DNA of 64,000 nucleotides from DASPTH01 sp035623515 (GTDB lineage: Bacteria; Actinomycetota; Acidimicrobiia; IMCC26256; DASPTH01): positions 4,855 to 68,854 of the forward strand of contig DASPTH010000322.1 of the NCBI GenBank assembly GCA_035623515.1, given 5' to 3'. The notes beneath the pieces are model-generated. The model was not told where the DNA came from and did no database searches. It saw only the letters and a list, made by a program, of their open reading frames with translations. Shown here piece by piece: positions 1-8,499 of the stretch; the stretch's first letter is position 1, and every line of letters begins with the position of its first letter. A program made the position numbers and the translations under genes.

Positions 1-1
1 T

Positions 2-1240
2 GTCTTGGTAGTTGGACTCGCTGCCGCAGCGCTGGTGAGAGGGCGACGCGGTCGCAGCACGCGTGGTGCGGCGATCGCGATCGTCGTCCTCGGCCTCGGT
101 CTGATCGCCGCTCCCGCGGTCTTCCAGATGTTCACCCGCGCACCGAACGGCGGGGAGATGATCGACGACTTCCGTCCTCTGATGACGCGCGCCAAGCTCA
201 CGACGATCCAGGGTTACTTCATCACGATCGGGAACGGTGAGGCGCAGATGCGGACGGTGGCGCTCCCTGCCGCCGCGCTGCCTCCGGGTGCCGCGCCCGA
301 CGTGAATCGCTTCGTGGCCGACTGGCCGCGCATCAACCGCGAGATGTCACCGTTGGTCGGCGTCATGGCCGACAATCTCGACAACTTCGCCGCGGTCGAT
401 GCTCTGCCGCCGTTCGCGCTGTTCCCGTGGTTCTTCGTGATCCCCGGCGCGTTGATCGCAGGTCTCGGCTTGCTCGCCATGCGTGAACCTCGTCGTCCGG
501 CGATCACGCACCGACACATGGGAGGCTCAGTGAGCAATGCAACCAAACCGACGGTCGCCGCGGGCGCGCTCGTGGTGATCGCCCTGACGGCAATGCTCGC
601 CGGGCCGGCGGCTGCCAAGTCGAGCAAGAGCACGGCGCTCGTGGGCACCTTCGAGGTCACCGCCGCCGAGTGCGCGGCTGGTGCCCCCACCAACGGTTCG
701 TACTTCCGCATGGTGCAGAGCGGCGGCGACACGACGAACGGACCGTTCGTGCCGAACGCCGACTCGTCGTGCTCCGACAAGACCTACACCGCGCTGGTGC
801 CCGGAACCGCGGGCGGACTCGTGACCGGGAAGTACCAGCCGCAGCCGAACCCGCCCTTCGACACCTCGGGCAACGGAACGGCGGCGGCGATCCTCGCGCC
901 CACGAAGTTCTTCGGCGTGCAGTTCGCGGTGTCGACGAACAAGACCGATCCGCAGACCGGTGACGCCGCCAAGGTCCCGAGCCTGACGGTGAGCTACAAG
1001 GGCGCGCTGAGCGGGAACCTGAGCGCGTTCGGAGTCGCATACGGCAAGCAACAGTTCAACCAGGGAGCGCCCAAGCCCAACGGCACGAAGCCCACGGGCA
1101 CGCAGGGACCGACGGGGACCTATTCTGGGAAGACTGGCTCGTTCTCGCTCGAGTGGACCAGCGCGATCGTGGGCGGCCCCTTCGACGGCTTCACCGGTGT
1201 GTGGCACCTCGAGGGGACGTTCAAGAAGGCGAAGTCGTGA
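2..1240 (+). CDS. Hypothetical membrane protein joined in frame to a secreted-type domain (5' partial)
   Basis: The frame is open to the left window edge, so the true start is probably missing. From the first in-window start at 5, a hydrophobic segment lies at about residues 21-42, a soluble stretch at 43-135 and a second membrane helix at 138-158. At residue 176 there is an in-frame GTG (530) behind GGAGG, followed by a signal-peptide-like segment (about 184-205, ending GPAAA-KS) and a Gly/Thr/Asn-rich soluble domain. This could be one fused protein, or two genes in the same frame with no stop between them. The downstream DUF4395 gene overlaps it by GTGA. I recognise no family and infer no function. 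Confidence 0.6.
   Translation, partial: VLVVGLAAAALVRGRRGRSTRGAAIAIVVLGLGLIAAPAVFQMFTRAPNGGEMIDDFRPLMTRAKLTTIQGYFITIGNGEAQMRTVALPAAALPPGAAPDVNRFVADWPRINREMSPLVGVMADNLDNFAAVDALPPFALFPWFFVIPGALIAGLGLLAMREPRRPAITHRHMGGSVSNATKPTVAAGALVVIALTAMLAGPAAAKSSKSTALVGTFEVTAAECAAGAPTNGSYFRMVQSGGDTTNGPFVPNADSSCSDKTYTALVPGTAGGLVTGKYQPQPNPPFDTSGNGTAAAILAPTKFFGVQFAVSTNKTDPQTGDAAKVPSLTVSYKGALSGNLSAFGVAYGKQQFNQGAPKPNGTKPTGTQGPTGTYSGKTGSFSLEWTSAIVGGPFDGFTGVWHLEGTFKKAKS
521..532 (+). promoter_or_regulatory. Internal Shine-Dalgarno and GTG start within the first ORF
   Basis: GGAGG at 521-525 is followed after 4 nt by GTG at 530, directly before a signal-peptide-like sequence. This supports independent translation initiation of a secreted protein of about 236 residues. 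Confidence 0.45.
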
Positions 1241-1758
1241 CGGCCACGGAACACGGCACCGCGGTGCATCGTCTGTTCGGCTTCCCGAACCCCGTGAACG
1301 AGGTCTCGGCTCGACTCGTGGCCGCAGGAGTCGTGGTGATGTGCGTGGCGACCATCGCCTTCGACCAGGCCTGGATCCTCGCGATCCTGGCGTACGGGTT
1401 CGTCGCGCGCGTGCTCACCGGACCCACGCTCAGCCCGCTCGGCCAGCTCGTCACACGCGTGATCACTCCGCGCCTCCCGTTCGCGCCGAAGTACGTGCCA
1501 GGGCCGCCGAAGCGATTCGCACAGGGCATCGGCGCCACGCTGTCGGTCACCGCGGCGATCCTCTCCTTCGGGTTCGGCGCGACGACCGGTGCGTACGTGC
1601 TGGTCGGGATGATCGTGATCGCGGCGACACTCGAATCCGCGTTCGCGTACTGTCTGGGCTGCAAGATGTTCGCCGTCCTCATGCACGTCGGGCTGATCCC
1701 GGAGTCGGTCTGTGCGGAGTGCGCCGACATCTGGGCGAAGCCCAGACCCGCGCGCTGA
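1237..1758 (+). CDS. DUF4395 family membrane protein
   Basis: The 173-residue protein has hydrophobic segments at about 25-42, 46-60, 99-115 and 118-136, then a CLGC motif (Cys139, Cys142) and a second Cys pair (Cys159, Cys162). This layout matches DUF4395, a family often found near thioredoxin or sulfurtransferase genes, for which a membrane redox role is suspected but unproven. The GTG at 1237 overlaps the upstream stop as GTGA, so translational coupling is likely. No thioredoxin gene is visible nearby in the window. Confidence 0.8.
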   Translation: MTATEHGTAVHRLFGFPNPVNEVSARLVAAGVVVMCVATIAFDQAWILAILAYGFVARVLTGPTLSPLGQLVTRVITPRLPFAPKYVPGPPKRFAQGIGATLSVTAAILSFGFGATTGAYVLVGMIVIAATLESAFAYCLGCKMFAVLMHVGLIPESVCAECADIWAKPRPAR

Positions 1759-2115
1759 CGAACGGTCTCTTGGTCCGCCGTGTCGACCTCCGCGTGTCGA
1801 GCATCCGCGGTCTTGCCTCAGAGTCTGCGGGGCGGGGTCGGTAACGCCGAGCGGCAACGACGACGAAGTTGGGATCAGCTGAGGATCTCGTGCTCGTCGC
1901 GCTCGATCTGGTCGGGCTCGCGTTGCGGCTCCACGACCTCGACGCGGTCGCAGCCGAGTCGACTCGTTTCGTCGAATGCTCCGCGCTCGCTCTGGATCGT
2001 AGCTCGATTCGGCTCGCTCACCTCACTCCACGATGGTCCCACACTCGTCCGACGAGTTCCGACCCGTGCCGATCGCCATCGACGCTTGATCGCCGTCTCG
2101 TCCTAGAGTCCGCTC
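1759..2115. other. Intergenic stretch without a recognisable gene
   Basis: Both strands carry only shadow-like frames here. The right end holds the TAGAGT hexamer that probably promotes the LLM gene starting at 2116. Nothing else is recognised. Confidence 0.6.
2104..2109 (+). promoter_or_regulatory. Candidate -10 of a leaderless LLM gene
   Basis: TAGAGT lies 6 nt before the GTG at 2116 and no Shine-Dalgarno is present. Confidence 0.5.
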
Positions 2116-3171
2116 GTGAGCGACGTCCGTCCGATCGAGTTCGGGACCACGGGCTTCTATCCGGCGTTCAGTGGTGCTGCGAACGCGGTGACGTCGGAGG
2201 CAATGGGTTTCGACATTCAGAGTTTCAGCGAGAACCACTCCATGGTGGCGGACTGCTTCGGCGAGATGCGCGACGCGGCGCGCGAGACGACGAAGATCCT
2301 GCTCGCGGCCGGTCCGGTCAACTTCGTCACCCGGGACCCCGGGGTGATCGCGGCGGCGGTCCTGCCCATCCAGATCCTGAGCGGCGGCAGAGCGGTGTGC
2401 GGAGTCGCGAGCGGCGATTCCGCGGTCGCGGCGGCCGGGCGCGCACCCCAGCGCCACGACGCGCTGGACCGCGACGTCCGGCGGTTGCGCACCTATCTGC
2501 ACGGCGGCGACGTCGCCGTCGGCGGACGAACGAGCCGCGTCGAATGGGCGGACGACCTCTCGTACGAACCGGTCCCGATTCAGATGGTCTGCAGTGGACC
2601 GAAGGCGATCGCCCTGGCCGCGCGCGTGTCGGATCGGATCTGTCTCGGCGTGGGCACCAACCCGGAGCGCGTCGCGTGGGCCCTCCGGATCATCGAGGAG
2701 GCCTTGCACGAGAGCGGCCGCGACCGCGACGACGTGCGCCTCGGGCTCTTCGCACCGCTCGCCGTCACCGACAACCGGGTCACCGGGCGCGCCGCGATCC
2801 GAACACGGGTGGCTGCGTGGGCGCACATGTCGAGCGGGCCGGGCATCGACCTTGCTCAGCAGCCCGAGATACTCCGGCGCGTGACATCCGTGCTACGTGC
2901 CACCTATGACTACCGCTATCACCGGCCGGGCGTCCCGCCCGACAACCCCAACTCGGCGGCGTGCGACGAGGACTTCGGTGACTGGATGGGCATCGGTGGC
3001 CCTACGTCCTACATCACCGATCGACTCGCTCGGCTCGTGGAGATGGGCGTCGACTTCTTCATGACAGCGCTTCCCATGACGGAACGGGAACTGTTCGCGG
3101 CAGAAGTGATGCCGGCGGTACGGGCGCTGCGCTTCGACGCAAGGAACCCGGCGCCGCTCTCGAGCTCGTGA
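2116..3171 (+). CDS. LLM-class F420- or FMN-dependent oxidoreductase
   Basis: A 351-residue protein with the bacterial luciferase-like TIM-barrel layout: an N-terminal beta strand with EFGTTGFYP, SFSENHS near residue 38, then the family pattern of a cofactor-binding GPVNFVTRDPGVIAAAV segment and GRAVCGVASGD near 92-102. The substrate of such proteins is not predictable; actinobacterial members mostly use F420. The GTG start is set by a TAGAGT hexamer 6 nt upstream. It is monocistronic, followed by a 115-bp gap before a convergent methyltransferase gene. Confidence 0.8.
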   Translation: MSDVRPIEFGTTGFYPAFSGAANAVTSEAMGFDIQSFSENHSMVADCFGEMRDAARETTKILLAAGPVNFVTRDPGVIAAAVLPIQILSGGRAVCGVASGDSAVAAAGRAPQRHDALDRDVRRLRTYLHGGDVAVGGRTSRVEWADDLSYEPVPIQMVCSGPKAIALAARVSDRICLGVGTNPERVAWALRIIEEALHESGRDRDDVRLGLFAPLAVTDNRVTGRAAIRTRVAAWAHMSSGPGIDLAQQPEILRRVTSVLRATYDYRYHRPGVPPDNPNSAACDEDFGDWMGIGGPTSYITDRLARLVEMGVDFFMTALPMTERELFAAEVMPAVRALRFDARNPAPLSSS

Positions 3172-3286
3172 CCTTCTCGAGACACGGAGAGGACCGATCG
3201 CTACGAACTCATCGGCGGTACGGCTTCATGTCGATGCCGGGGTAACGGGCCGCGACGCCGACGACCGCTACGGCGTGCAGCTGAGA

Positions 3287-4126
3287 TCAGCCGCTCGTCT
3301 CGGTAGCGACGCCGAGTCGCGTCGCAGCGATCACGACCGTCGCATATGGCATCGTGAAGCTACCGCCCATGACGTCGATCGTCTCGCCGACGCCGGCCAA
3401 GAGTTCGGCCAGCTCGTCGGGTGAGAACTGCCCGACGTCACCGAACGTCGGCACTTGATCGAGCCACTCGTCCCGCGTGTAGGTCCGCTGCCAATCGAAC
3501 TGCCAATGCTGCGGGGCGCTGAACGCGCCGGCCGCCCGCATGCCGTCGCCCGCCCGGGCGAACACCCCCGCGTACGCGTCGAGCGGAGGGATTGCCCACG
3601 GATCCAGCGCCAAGTCCGGCATGACCCGGCGATACACGCGCGAGAACGCTCCCGCGACCTCGGGCGAGGGCCGGAACACGTTCCAGAACACCGCCAACAC
3701 GCCACTCGAACGCAGCACCTCGGCCGCCTTGGCGGTCCCGGTCACTGGCTCGATCCAGTGCCAGGTCTGTCCGGAGACGATGGCATCGAATACCCGGCCG
3801 ACAGGATCCCAACTCTCGAACGCCGCCACCTCGACCTCGAGTCCTGTGTGCCGGGCCCACTCCGCCATCCGCGCGTCGACCTCGACACCCACGACGCTGC
3901 AGCCGGCCGCTTGGAACTGCCGCGCGGCGATACCGGTTCCGCAGCCGACATCGACCACCTGCCTTCCCGGCATCGCGGCAACCACGCGCTCGACCATCGC
4001 GGCGGGATAGCGCGGTCGGGCACGGTCGTACCGTGCGGCATCCGCGCCGAACGACTCGGCCAGCTCGCGCGCACGATGCGGCTCTCTTTCTGAACCGCGC
4101 GCTCGCTCGTGCGGTGGCGTCGACAT
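3287..4126 (-). CDS. Class I SAM-dependent methyltransferase
   Basis: The 279-residue protein has the opening SFGADAARYDRARPRYP typical of UbiE/methyltransf_11-type proteins, SAM-binding motif I VVDVGCGTGIAAR near residue 58, an acidic motif II (VVGVEVDARM) and a post-motif DAIVSGQTWHWIEP. The methyl acceptor is unknown. The start is the ATG at 4126, with TAGGGT 6 nt upstream and no Shine-Dalgarno. A second paralogue with the same RYDRARPRYP signature lies at 29108-29902. Confidence 0.85.
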   Translation of the reverse strand: MSTPPHERARGSEREPHRARELAESFGADAARYDRARPRYPAAMVERVVAAMPGRQVVDVGCGTGIAARQFQAAGCSVVGVEVDARMAEWARHTGLEVEVAAFESWDPVGRVFDAIVSGQTWHWIEPVTGTAKAAEVLRSSGVLAVFWNVFRPSPEVAGAFSRVYRRVMPDLALDPWAIPPLDAYAGVFARAGDGMRAAGAFSAPQHWQFDWQRTYTRDEWLDQVPTFGDVGQFSPDELAELLAGVGETIDVMGGSFTMPYATVVIAATRLGVATETSG

Positions 4127-4132
4127 GCGACC

Positions 4133-4138
4133 ACCCTA
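4133..4138 (-). promoter_or_regulatory. Candidate -10 of a leaderless methyltransferase gene
   Basis: On the minus strand TAGGGT sits 6 nt before the ATG at 4126. Confidence 0.5.
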
Positions 4139-4323
4139 ACGAGGCGCTGGCTCAGCCCGGGGCAGGCGCGCTGTCGGCGACGTCGCGAGCGACGTCACGG
4201 ACGGACCATCGCGCTTGCTCGTGTCGATGCCGGTCAGGAAGCGAGCCGCTGCGTCACCATGTGAACGCGACCGCGTGATTCGGTGCCGGTTCCGCGCCTG
4301 GCGTTCTGGCGATACTTCTGGCG

Positions 4324-4622
4324 ATGACGAGCGGGCGGGTCGTCATCACCGAGCACGGGCCCGCAGCAGTCATGCTCAGCGTCGAGGACCTGCAGTCGCT
4401 CGAAGAGGGCTCGAGATTTCGAGCGACCCGGCGTTGATGCGATCCATCCGGCGGGCCGAGCGCGAGGCCGCGAGCGGCAAGGCGAGACGCGGCCAGCCGT
4501 TCGCGATCGCTTGGTCACCGAGTGCCCTGCGCGATCTGGCCGGGCTTGCCGAGAAGGTGGCGGCGGCGGTCGAGTTCGTCTACGGCGGGCAGCCGCTCCA
4601 GCTCGGCTCGAGCTGCCCGTGA
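4324..4622 (+). pseudogene. Remnant of a Phd/YefM antitoxin - RelE/ParE toxin pair
   Basis: The frame from ATG 4324 encodes GRVVITEHGPAAVMLSVEDL, then SLEE, and stops at 4437; this resembles the C-terminal half of the Phd/YefM DNA-binding fold. A different frame continues the antitoxin C-terminus (LEISSDPALMRSIRRAERE) from about 4409, so the gene is frameshifted. That frame runs directly into a RelE/ParE-like start, FAIAWSPSALRDLAGLAEKV, which ends prematurely at 4622, about 40 residues in where a toxin usually has 85-90. The antitoxin N-terminus is also missing. The family assignment rests on motif recognition. Confidence 0.6.
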
Positions 4623-4716
4623 CTTGAAAGCCGCGATCGAACGACCGCTCCCCATACGTGTACCAACCCGCTGAGGGCTTCGTCACGCACCTCAGCTCGT
4701 TTCGACGGGTGTCAGA

Positions 4717-5931
4717 TCAGCGAATGTGCACGCCGCTGATCGACCGCGCGATGACGAGCCGCTGGATCTCCGAAGTGCCTTCGAAGATCGTGTAGATCTT
4801 GGCGTCGCGGTGCCACCGCTCCACGGGGTACTCGCGCACGTACCCGTAGCCACCGAGGATCTGGATGGCTTCCTCGGTGACGCGCACTGCGGTCTCGCCG
4901 GCCTTGAGCTTGCTCATCGAGCCCTCGCCGTTCTCGAACTGCTTGCCGTTCTTGCCCATCCACGCGGCGCGCCACACGAGCAGGCGCGACGCGTCGATCT
5001 CCGTCTTCATGTCGGCGAGCTTGAACGCGATGGCCTGGTTCTCGATGATCGGACGCTCGAACTGCACCCGCTCCTTCGCGTACTCGAGCGCGTACTCGTA
5101 GGCCGCGCGCGCGATGCCGATCGCCTGTGCGCCGACCAGCGGGCGGGTGGCCTCGAACGTGGCCATGGCCGCCTGGACGCGGCTGCTGCCTCCCTCGCGG
5201 GCGCGCGCGAGGCGCTCGTCGAGTTTCTCCTTGCCGCCGAGCAGGCACGTCCCCGGGACGCGGACGTCCTCGAGCACGACCTCCGCGGTGTGGCTGGCGC
5301 GGATCCCGTGCTTCTTGAACTTCTGGCCCATGCGCAGCCCGGGGGTGCCGGGCGGCACCACGAAGCTGGCGTGGCCGCGCGCCTTCAGCTCGGGATCCAC
5401 CGACGCGACGATCACGTGCACGTCGGCGATGCCGCCGTTGGTGATCCACGTCTTGGTGCCGTTCAGCACCCACTCGTCCTTCGCCTCGTCGTAGACGGCG
5501 CGGGTGCGCAACGAGCTGACGTCGCTGCCGGCGTCGGGCTCGCTCACCGCGAACGCGCCGAGCTGGATGTTGTCGGGCGTTCCGTAGCACTGCGGGACCC
5601 ATTCGGCGATCTGCTGGGGCGTGCCGTTGGCGACGATGCCCGAGACCGCGAGCGTGGAGCCGAAGATCGCGAGGGTGATGCCGGCGTCACCCCAGCACAT
5701 CTCCTCGCTGACCACCGGCCACGTGAGGCCCGTGGGGTCGGCGATCGCGTTGGCGCCGAACTCGACGGAGTACAGGCCGATGCGGGCCGCCTCCTCGATG
5801 ATCGGCCACGGGGTCTCCTCCCGCTCGTCCCACTCGTGGGCGGCCGGGCGGACGACGTCCTCGGCGAAGTCGTGCACCCACTTCTGGAGCTGGAGTTGGT
5901 CCTCGTCGAGGTCGAGGGAGAAGGCGGCCAT
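4717..5931 (-). CDS. Acyl-CoA dehydrogenase
   Basis: This 404-residue flavoprotein has the full ACAD arrangement: an N-terminal helical domain, FAVSEPDAGSD and KTWITNG in the beta domain for FAD and substrate contacts, and a C-terminal IFEGTSEIQRL whose Glu sits at the usual catalytic-base position. It should oxidise an acyl-CoA to the 2-enoyl-CoA and pass electrons to ETF. I chose ATG 5931 because AGGAG lies a few bases upstream; a GTG at 5955 would overlap the operator candidate. A perfect 20-bp palindrome lies 24 bp upstream, so TetR-type repression is likely. Confidence 0.9.
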   Translation of the reverse strand: MAAFSLDLDEDQLQLQKWVHDFAEDVVRPAAHEWDEREETPWPIIEEAARIGLYSVEFGANAIADPTGLTWPVVSEEMCWGDAGITLAIFGSTLAVSGIVANGTPQQIAEWVPQCYGTPDNIQLGAFAVSEPDAGSDVSSLRTRAVYDEAKDEWVLNGTKTWITNGGIADVHVIVASVDPELKARGHASFVVPPGTPGLRMGQKFKKHGIRASHTAEVVLEDVRVPGTCLLGGKEKLDERLARAREGGSSRVQAAMATFEATRPLVGAQAIGIARAAYEYALEYAKERVQFERPIIENQAIAFKLADMKTEIDASRLLVWRAAWMGKNGKQFENGEGSMSKLKAGETAVRVTEEAIQILGGYGYVREYPVERWHRDAKIYTIFEGTSEIQRLVIARSISGVHIR

Positions 5932-5955
5932 GGGTGCTCCTGACGCCGACGTCAC

Positions 5956-5975
5956 AAGTTACCGGCCGGTAACTT
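5956..5975. promoter_or_regulatory. Perfect 20-bp palindromic operator candidate
   Basis: AAGTTACCGGCCGGTAACTT is self-complementary over all 20 bases and sits 24 bp upstream of the acyl-CoA dehydrogenase start. TetR-family regulators of fatty-acid genes bind palindromes of this size and position. The cognate regulator is not identified. Confidence 0.6.
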
Positions 5976-6010
5976 AGCACCGTGCCGGGACGCGGGCGTG
6001 CCGGGACGCG

Positions 6011-6043
6011 AACGTGCCCGCCGGCGGGGCCGGCGGGCACGTT
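6011..6043 (-). terminator. Strong GC hairpin after the small secreted-protein gene
   Basis: Arms 6011-6024 and 6030-6043 pair perfectly over 14 bp around a 5-nt loop, 65 bp past the stop of the minus-strand gene at 6109. There is no T tract, so termination would rely on the stem alone. Confidence 0.5.
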
Positions 6044-6108
6044 CCCCGGACCGAGCTCGGTGTGCGTCGGTGGGAGCTCGGCCCCGTACGGAAACGGTGT
6101 CGCTCTGG

Positions 6109-6558
6109 TTACACCGTTCCGTGTTGGCCGAACTGGTGGTTCATGATCGTGTCGACCCGGCCGGGCACCTTCTGGGTGAGCTGGTCGGCCCGGGCCTGGT
6201 CGATGCGGTGGTTCGCCAGGGCCTTCTGGATCAGCTTGTCAGCGGCGTTGACGAGGGCGGTCTTCACGGCCCCAGGGTCCTTGGTGAGCGACTGCGCGTA
6301 CTGGGTGATCGTCTGGCCGCCCTTCAGGGCCGTCCGCAGGTCCTGGACCGAGACCCCGAGGGTGTCGGCCACGATCTTGGCGGCGTGCCGGCGGATGGCG
6401 ATCCGCAACCGGAGGCCCGGGTGGCCCTGGGCGGTGGCAGCCGGCTGCCCGGAACCCGAGCCGGAGCCGGAGCTGTCCGCCGCGTAGGCGACACCGGCGG
6501 TGCCCGCGGTGAGGGCCCCGGCCAGCGCAACCATGGCCACGAACTTCTTCATCTTCAT
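6109..6558 (-). CDS. Small secreted hypothetical protein
   Basis: The 149-residue protein begins with Lys-rich MKMKK, then a hydrophobic signal peptide ending AYA-ADSS near residue 27, a Ser/Gly linker and a helical domain with VADTLGVSVQDLRTALKGG followed by QTITQYAQ. Such short helical modules recur in secreted actinobacterial proteins of unknown function. AAGGA lies upstream of the ATG. It is flanked by a hairpin downstream and a divergent enoyl-CoA hydratase gene upstream. No catalytic residues are evident. Confidence 0.75.
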   Translation of the reverse strand: MKMKKFVAMVALAGALTAGTAGVAYAADSSGSGSGSGQPAATAQGHPGLRLRIAIRRHAAKIVADTLGVSVQDLRTALKGGQTITQYAQSLTKDPGAVKTALVNAADKLIQKALANHRIDQARADQLTQKVPGRVDTIMNHQFGQHGTV

Positions 6559-6684
6559 CGTCGGTCCTTCCCTGTTCCCCGCTCTCTCGGTGGACTGGAC
6601 CGGGGGGTTCGGTCCACGTCACCTATGCAACCGCGGGAACATGAGGTGCGTGTGAACCGGGAGGCAGCCCTCGGCCAAGCCGAG

Positions 6685-6690
6685 TAGCGT
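6685..6690 (+). promoter_or_regulatory. Candidate -10 of the enoyl-CoA hydratase gene
   Basis: TAGCGT lies 9 nt before the ATG at 6700; no Shine-Dalgarno is seen. Confidence 0.4.
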
Positions 6691-6699
6691 CCGGGCGCC

Positions 6700-7458
6700 A
6701 TGAGCAACGACGTGACCGTCGCGGTCGACGACGACGTCGCGACGGTGGAGATCCACCGCCCGCCCAACAACTACTTCGACGTGACCCTCATCCGCGAGTT
6801 GGTCGACGCGGCCTTCGCGCTCGACGACGACCCTGCCTGCCGTGCGATCGTCCTGTGCGCCGAGGGCAAGAACTTCTGCGCCGGCGCCGACCTCGGGCCG
6901 GAGTCGGACCTCGTCGACCAGACCGCCGACCTCTACGCGCAGGCCGTGCAGCTCTTCTCGGCGAAGAAGCCCATCGTCGCCGCGGTCAACGGCGCCGCGG
7001 TGGGCGGTGGCCTCGGCCTCGCGCTCGCGGCCGACTTCCGCGTGGCGACGCCCGAGTCGCGGTTCAGCTGCAACTTCGCGAAGCTCGGGTTCCACCAGGG
7101 CTTCGGCATCTCGGTCACGCTCCCGGCGGTGGTCGGTCAGCAGCGCGCACTCGAGTTGCTCTACACGGGAGGGCAGGTGAAGGGCGCGGAAGCGCTCGCG
7201 ATCGGCCTCTGTGACCGCCTCACCAGCCCGGAGGACCTGCGGGCCGCCGCCCGGGAGCTCGCGGCCGAGATCGCGGCCGCGGGCCCGCTCGCAGTGCTCG
7301 CGATCCGCGAGACCATGCGCGGCAGTCTGGCGGCGCAGGTTCAGCAGGCCACCACGCGGGAGCACGACATGCAGCAACGGCTGCGGCGTACCGACGACTT
7401 CCGGGAGGGCGTGGCGGCGATGGCGGAGCGGCGCCCGCCGAACTTCACCGGGCGGTAG
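6700..7458 (+). CDS. Enoyl-CoA hydratase/isomerase family protein
   Basis: A 252-residue crotonase-fold protein. GKNFCAGADLG near residues 56-66 forms the first oxyanion-hole segment, and AAVNGAAVGGGLGLALAADFR near 98-118 the second. SCNFAKLGFHQGFG corresponds to the active-site loop, where the usual catalytic Glu after the oxyanion segment is not obvious, so hydratase versus isomerase activity is unresolved. It ends 6 nt before the phosphotransferase gene, with which it probably forms an operon feeding acyl-CoA metabolism. Confidence 0.85.
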   Translation: MSNDVTVAVDDDVATVEIHRPPNNYFDVTLIRELVDAAFALDDDPACRAIVLCAEGKNFCAGADLGPESDLVDQTADLYAQAVQLFSAKKPIVAAVNGAAVGGGLGLALAADFRVATPESRFSCNFAKLGFHQGFGISVTLPAVVGQQRALELLYTGGQVKGAEALAIGLCDRLTSPEDLRAAARELAAEIAAAGPLAVLAIRETMRGSLAAQVQQATTREHDMQQRLRRTDDFREGVAAMAERRPPNFTGR

Positions 7459-7464
7459 CGAGGG

Positions 7465-8499
7465 GTGGACGCGCACGCCCCTGCGGGAGTGGACCTCGAG
7501 CGCCTGGCCCCCTGGTTCGCGGCGAACGCGCCGCAGTTCCACCCGCCGTTCACCGCCGAGCAGATCGCCGGCGGCCGCTCCAACATCACCGTGCGCCTCA
7601 CCGACGCCGACGGCCGCGACTGCATCATCCGGCGGCCGCCGCTGCACAGCGTCCTCGCGACCGCGCACGACGTCGGCCGCGAGTACCGGGTGATCCACGC
7701 GCTGGGCCCTACACCGGTGCCGGTGCCGGAGGCGTACGCGAACTGCGAGGACGACGGCCTGATCGGCGCGCCGTTCTACGCGATGGAATTCGTCGACGGC
7801 ATCGTGTTGAACGACGTCCGTACCGCGCAGCGCGCGCTCGACGAGGCCGCCCGTCACCACGCGAGCTACTCCGTGGTCGACGCCCATGTCGCCCTGCACG
7901 CGGTCGACGTCGACGAGGTCGGGCTCGGCGACCTCGCCCGCCGCGACGACTACATCGGCCGCCAGCTCCGCCGGTGGCACCGGCAGTACGAGCAGACCCG
8001 GACCGCGGACCTGCCGGGTGTCGACCGGGTGTACGAGCTCCTGTCGGCACGGATCCCCGAGCAGCGGGAGACGCGGATCGTGCACGGCGACCTGCGCCTC
8101 GGGAACTGCATCATCGACGACCGCGGCACCGTGCGCGCAGTGCTCGACTGGGAGCTGTGCACGCTCGGTGACCCGCTCGCCGACATCGGCTACCTGCTCG
8201 CGACGTCGCCCGAGTCCGGTGACGAGACGATCGCCGATGCCTTCTCCCCCACGATCGCGGACGGATTCGCGACCCGCGACGAGCTGGCCGAGAAGTACGC
8301 GCGCGATTCGGGCCGCGACCTCTCGCAGATCGAGTACTACATCGCCTTCTCGCACTGGAAGCTCGCGTGCATCCTCCAAGGGGTGATGGTTCGCGCGGCA
8401 GCAGGCGCGCAAGGCGAGCGCGCGGCCGACTCGGCGCCCATCCGCCGCCGCATCGAGGCGAGCGTCGAGCTCGCGGAGGCCCATGCCGCGAGGTTGTGA
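7465..8499 (+). CDS. Phosphotransferase family protein (ACAD10/11 kinase-domain type)
   Basis: The 344-residue protein has an aminoglycoside-phosphotransferase-like kinase fold: an ATP-binding start IAGGRSNITVRLTD, the Brenner/catalytic loop VHGDLRLGNCIID near residue 208 and the metal-binding VLDWELCTLGDPLADIGYL after it. Members near acyl-CoA genes resemble the N-terminal domain of ACAD10/ACAD11, which phosphorylates 4-hydroxyacyl-CoAs so that they can be dehydrated. Here it follows an enoyl-CoA hydratase gene by 6 bp, which fits that role by inference. GTG start at 7465; the stop overlaps a decayed VOC gene as TGATG. Confidence 0.85.
   Translation: MDAHAPAGVDLERLAPWFAANAPQFHPPFTAEQIAGGRSNITVRLTDADGRDCIIRRPPLHSVLATAHDVGREYRVIHALGPTPVPVPEAYANCEDDGLIGAPFYAMEFVDGIVLNDVRTAQRALDEAARHHASYSVVDAHVALHAVDVDEVGLGDLARRDDYIGRQLRRWHRQYEQTRTADLPGVDRVYELLSARIPEQRETRIVHGDLRLGNCIIDDRGTVRAVLDWELCTLGDPLADIGYLLATSPESGDETIADAFSPTIADGFATRDELAEKYARDSGRDLSQIEYYIAFSHWKLACILQGVMVRAAAGAQGERAADSAPIRRRIEASVELAEAHAARL

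Noticed and set aside
1869..2909. Long plus-strand frame across the gap and the LLM gene
   Set aside because: Arg/Pro-rich shadow of the LLM gene in another frame, typical of high-GC DNA.
3210..3284. Minus-strand fragment ending RYPGIDMKPYRR, like the tail of a lost gene
   Set aside because: Only about 23 residues, with no family match and no upstream continuation that I can support.
4179..4196. GACGTCGC/GCGACGTC inverted repeat upstream of the toxin-antitoxin remnant
   Set aside because: Short arms built from a very common GC word; expected often by chance here.
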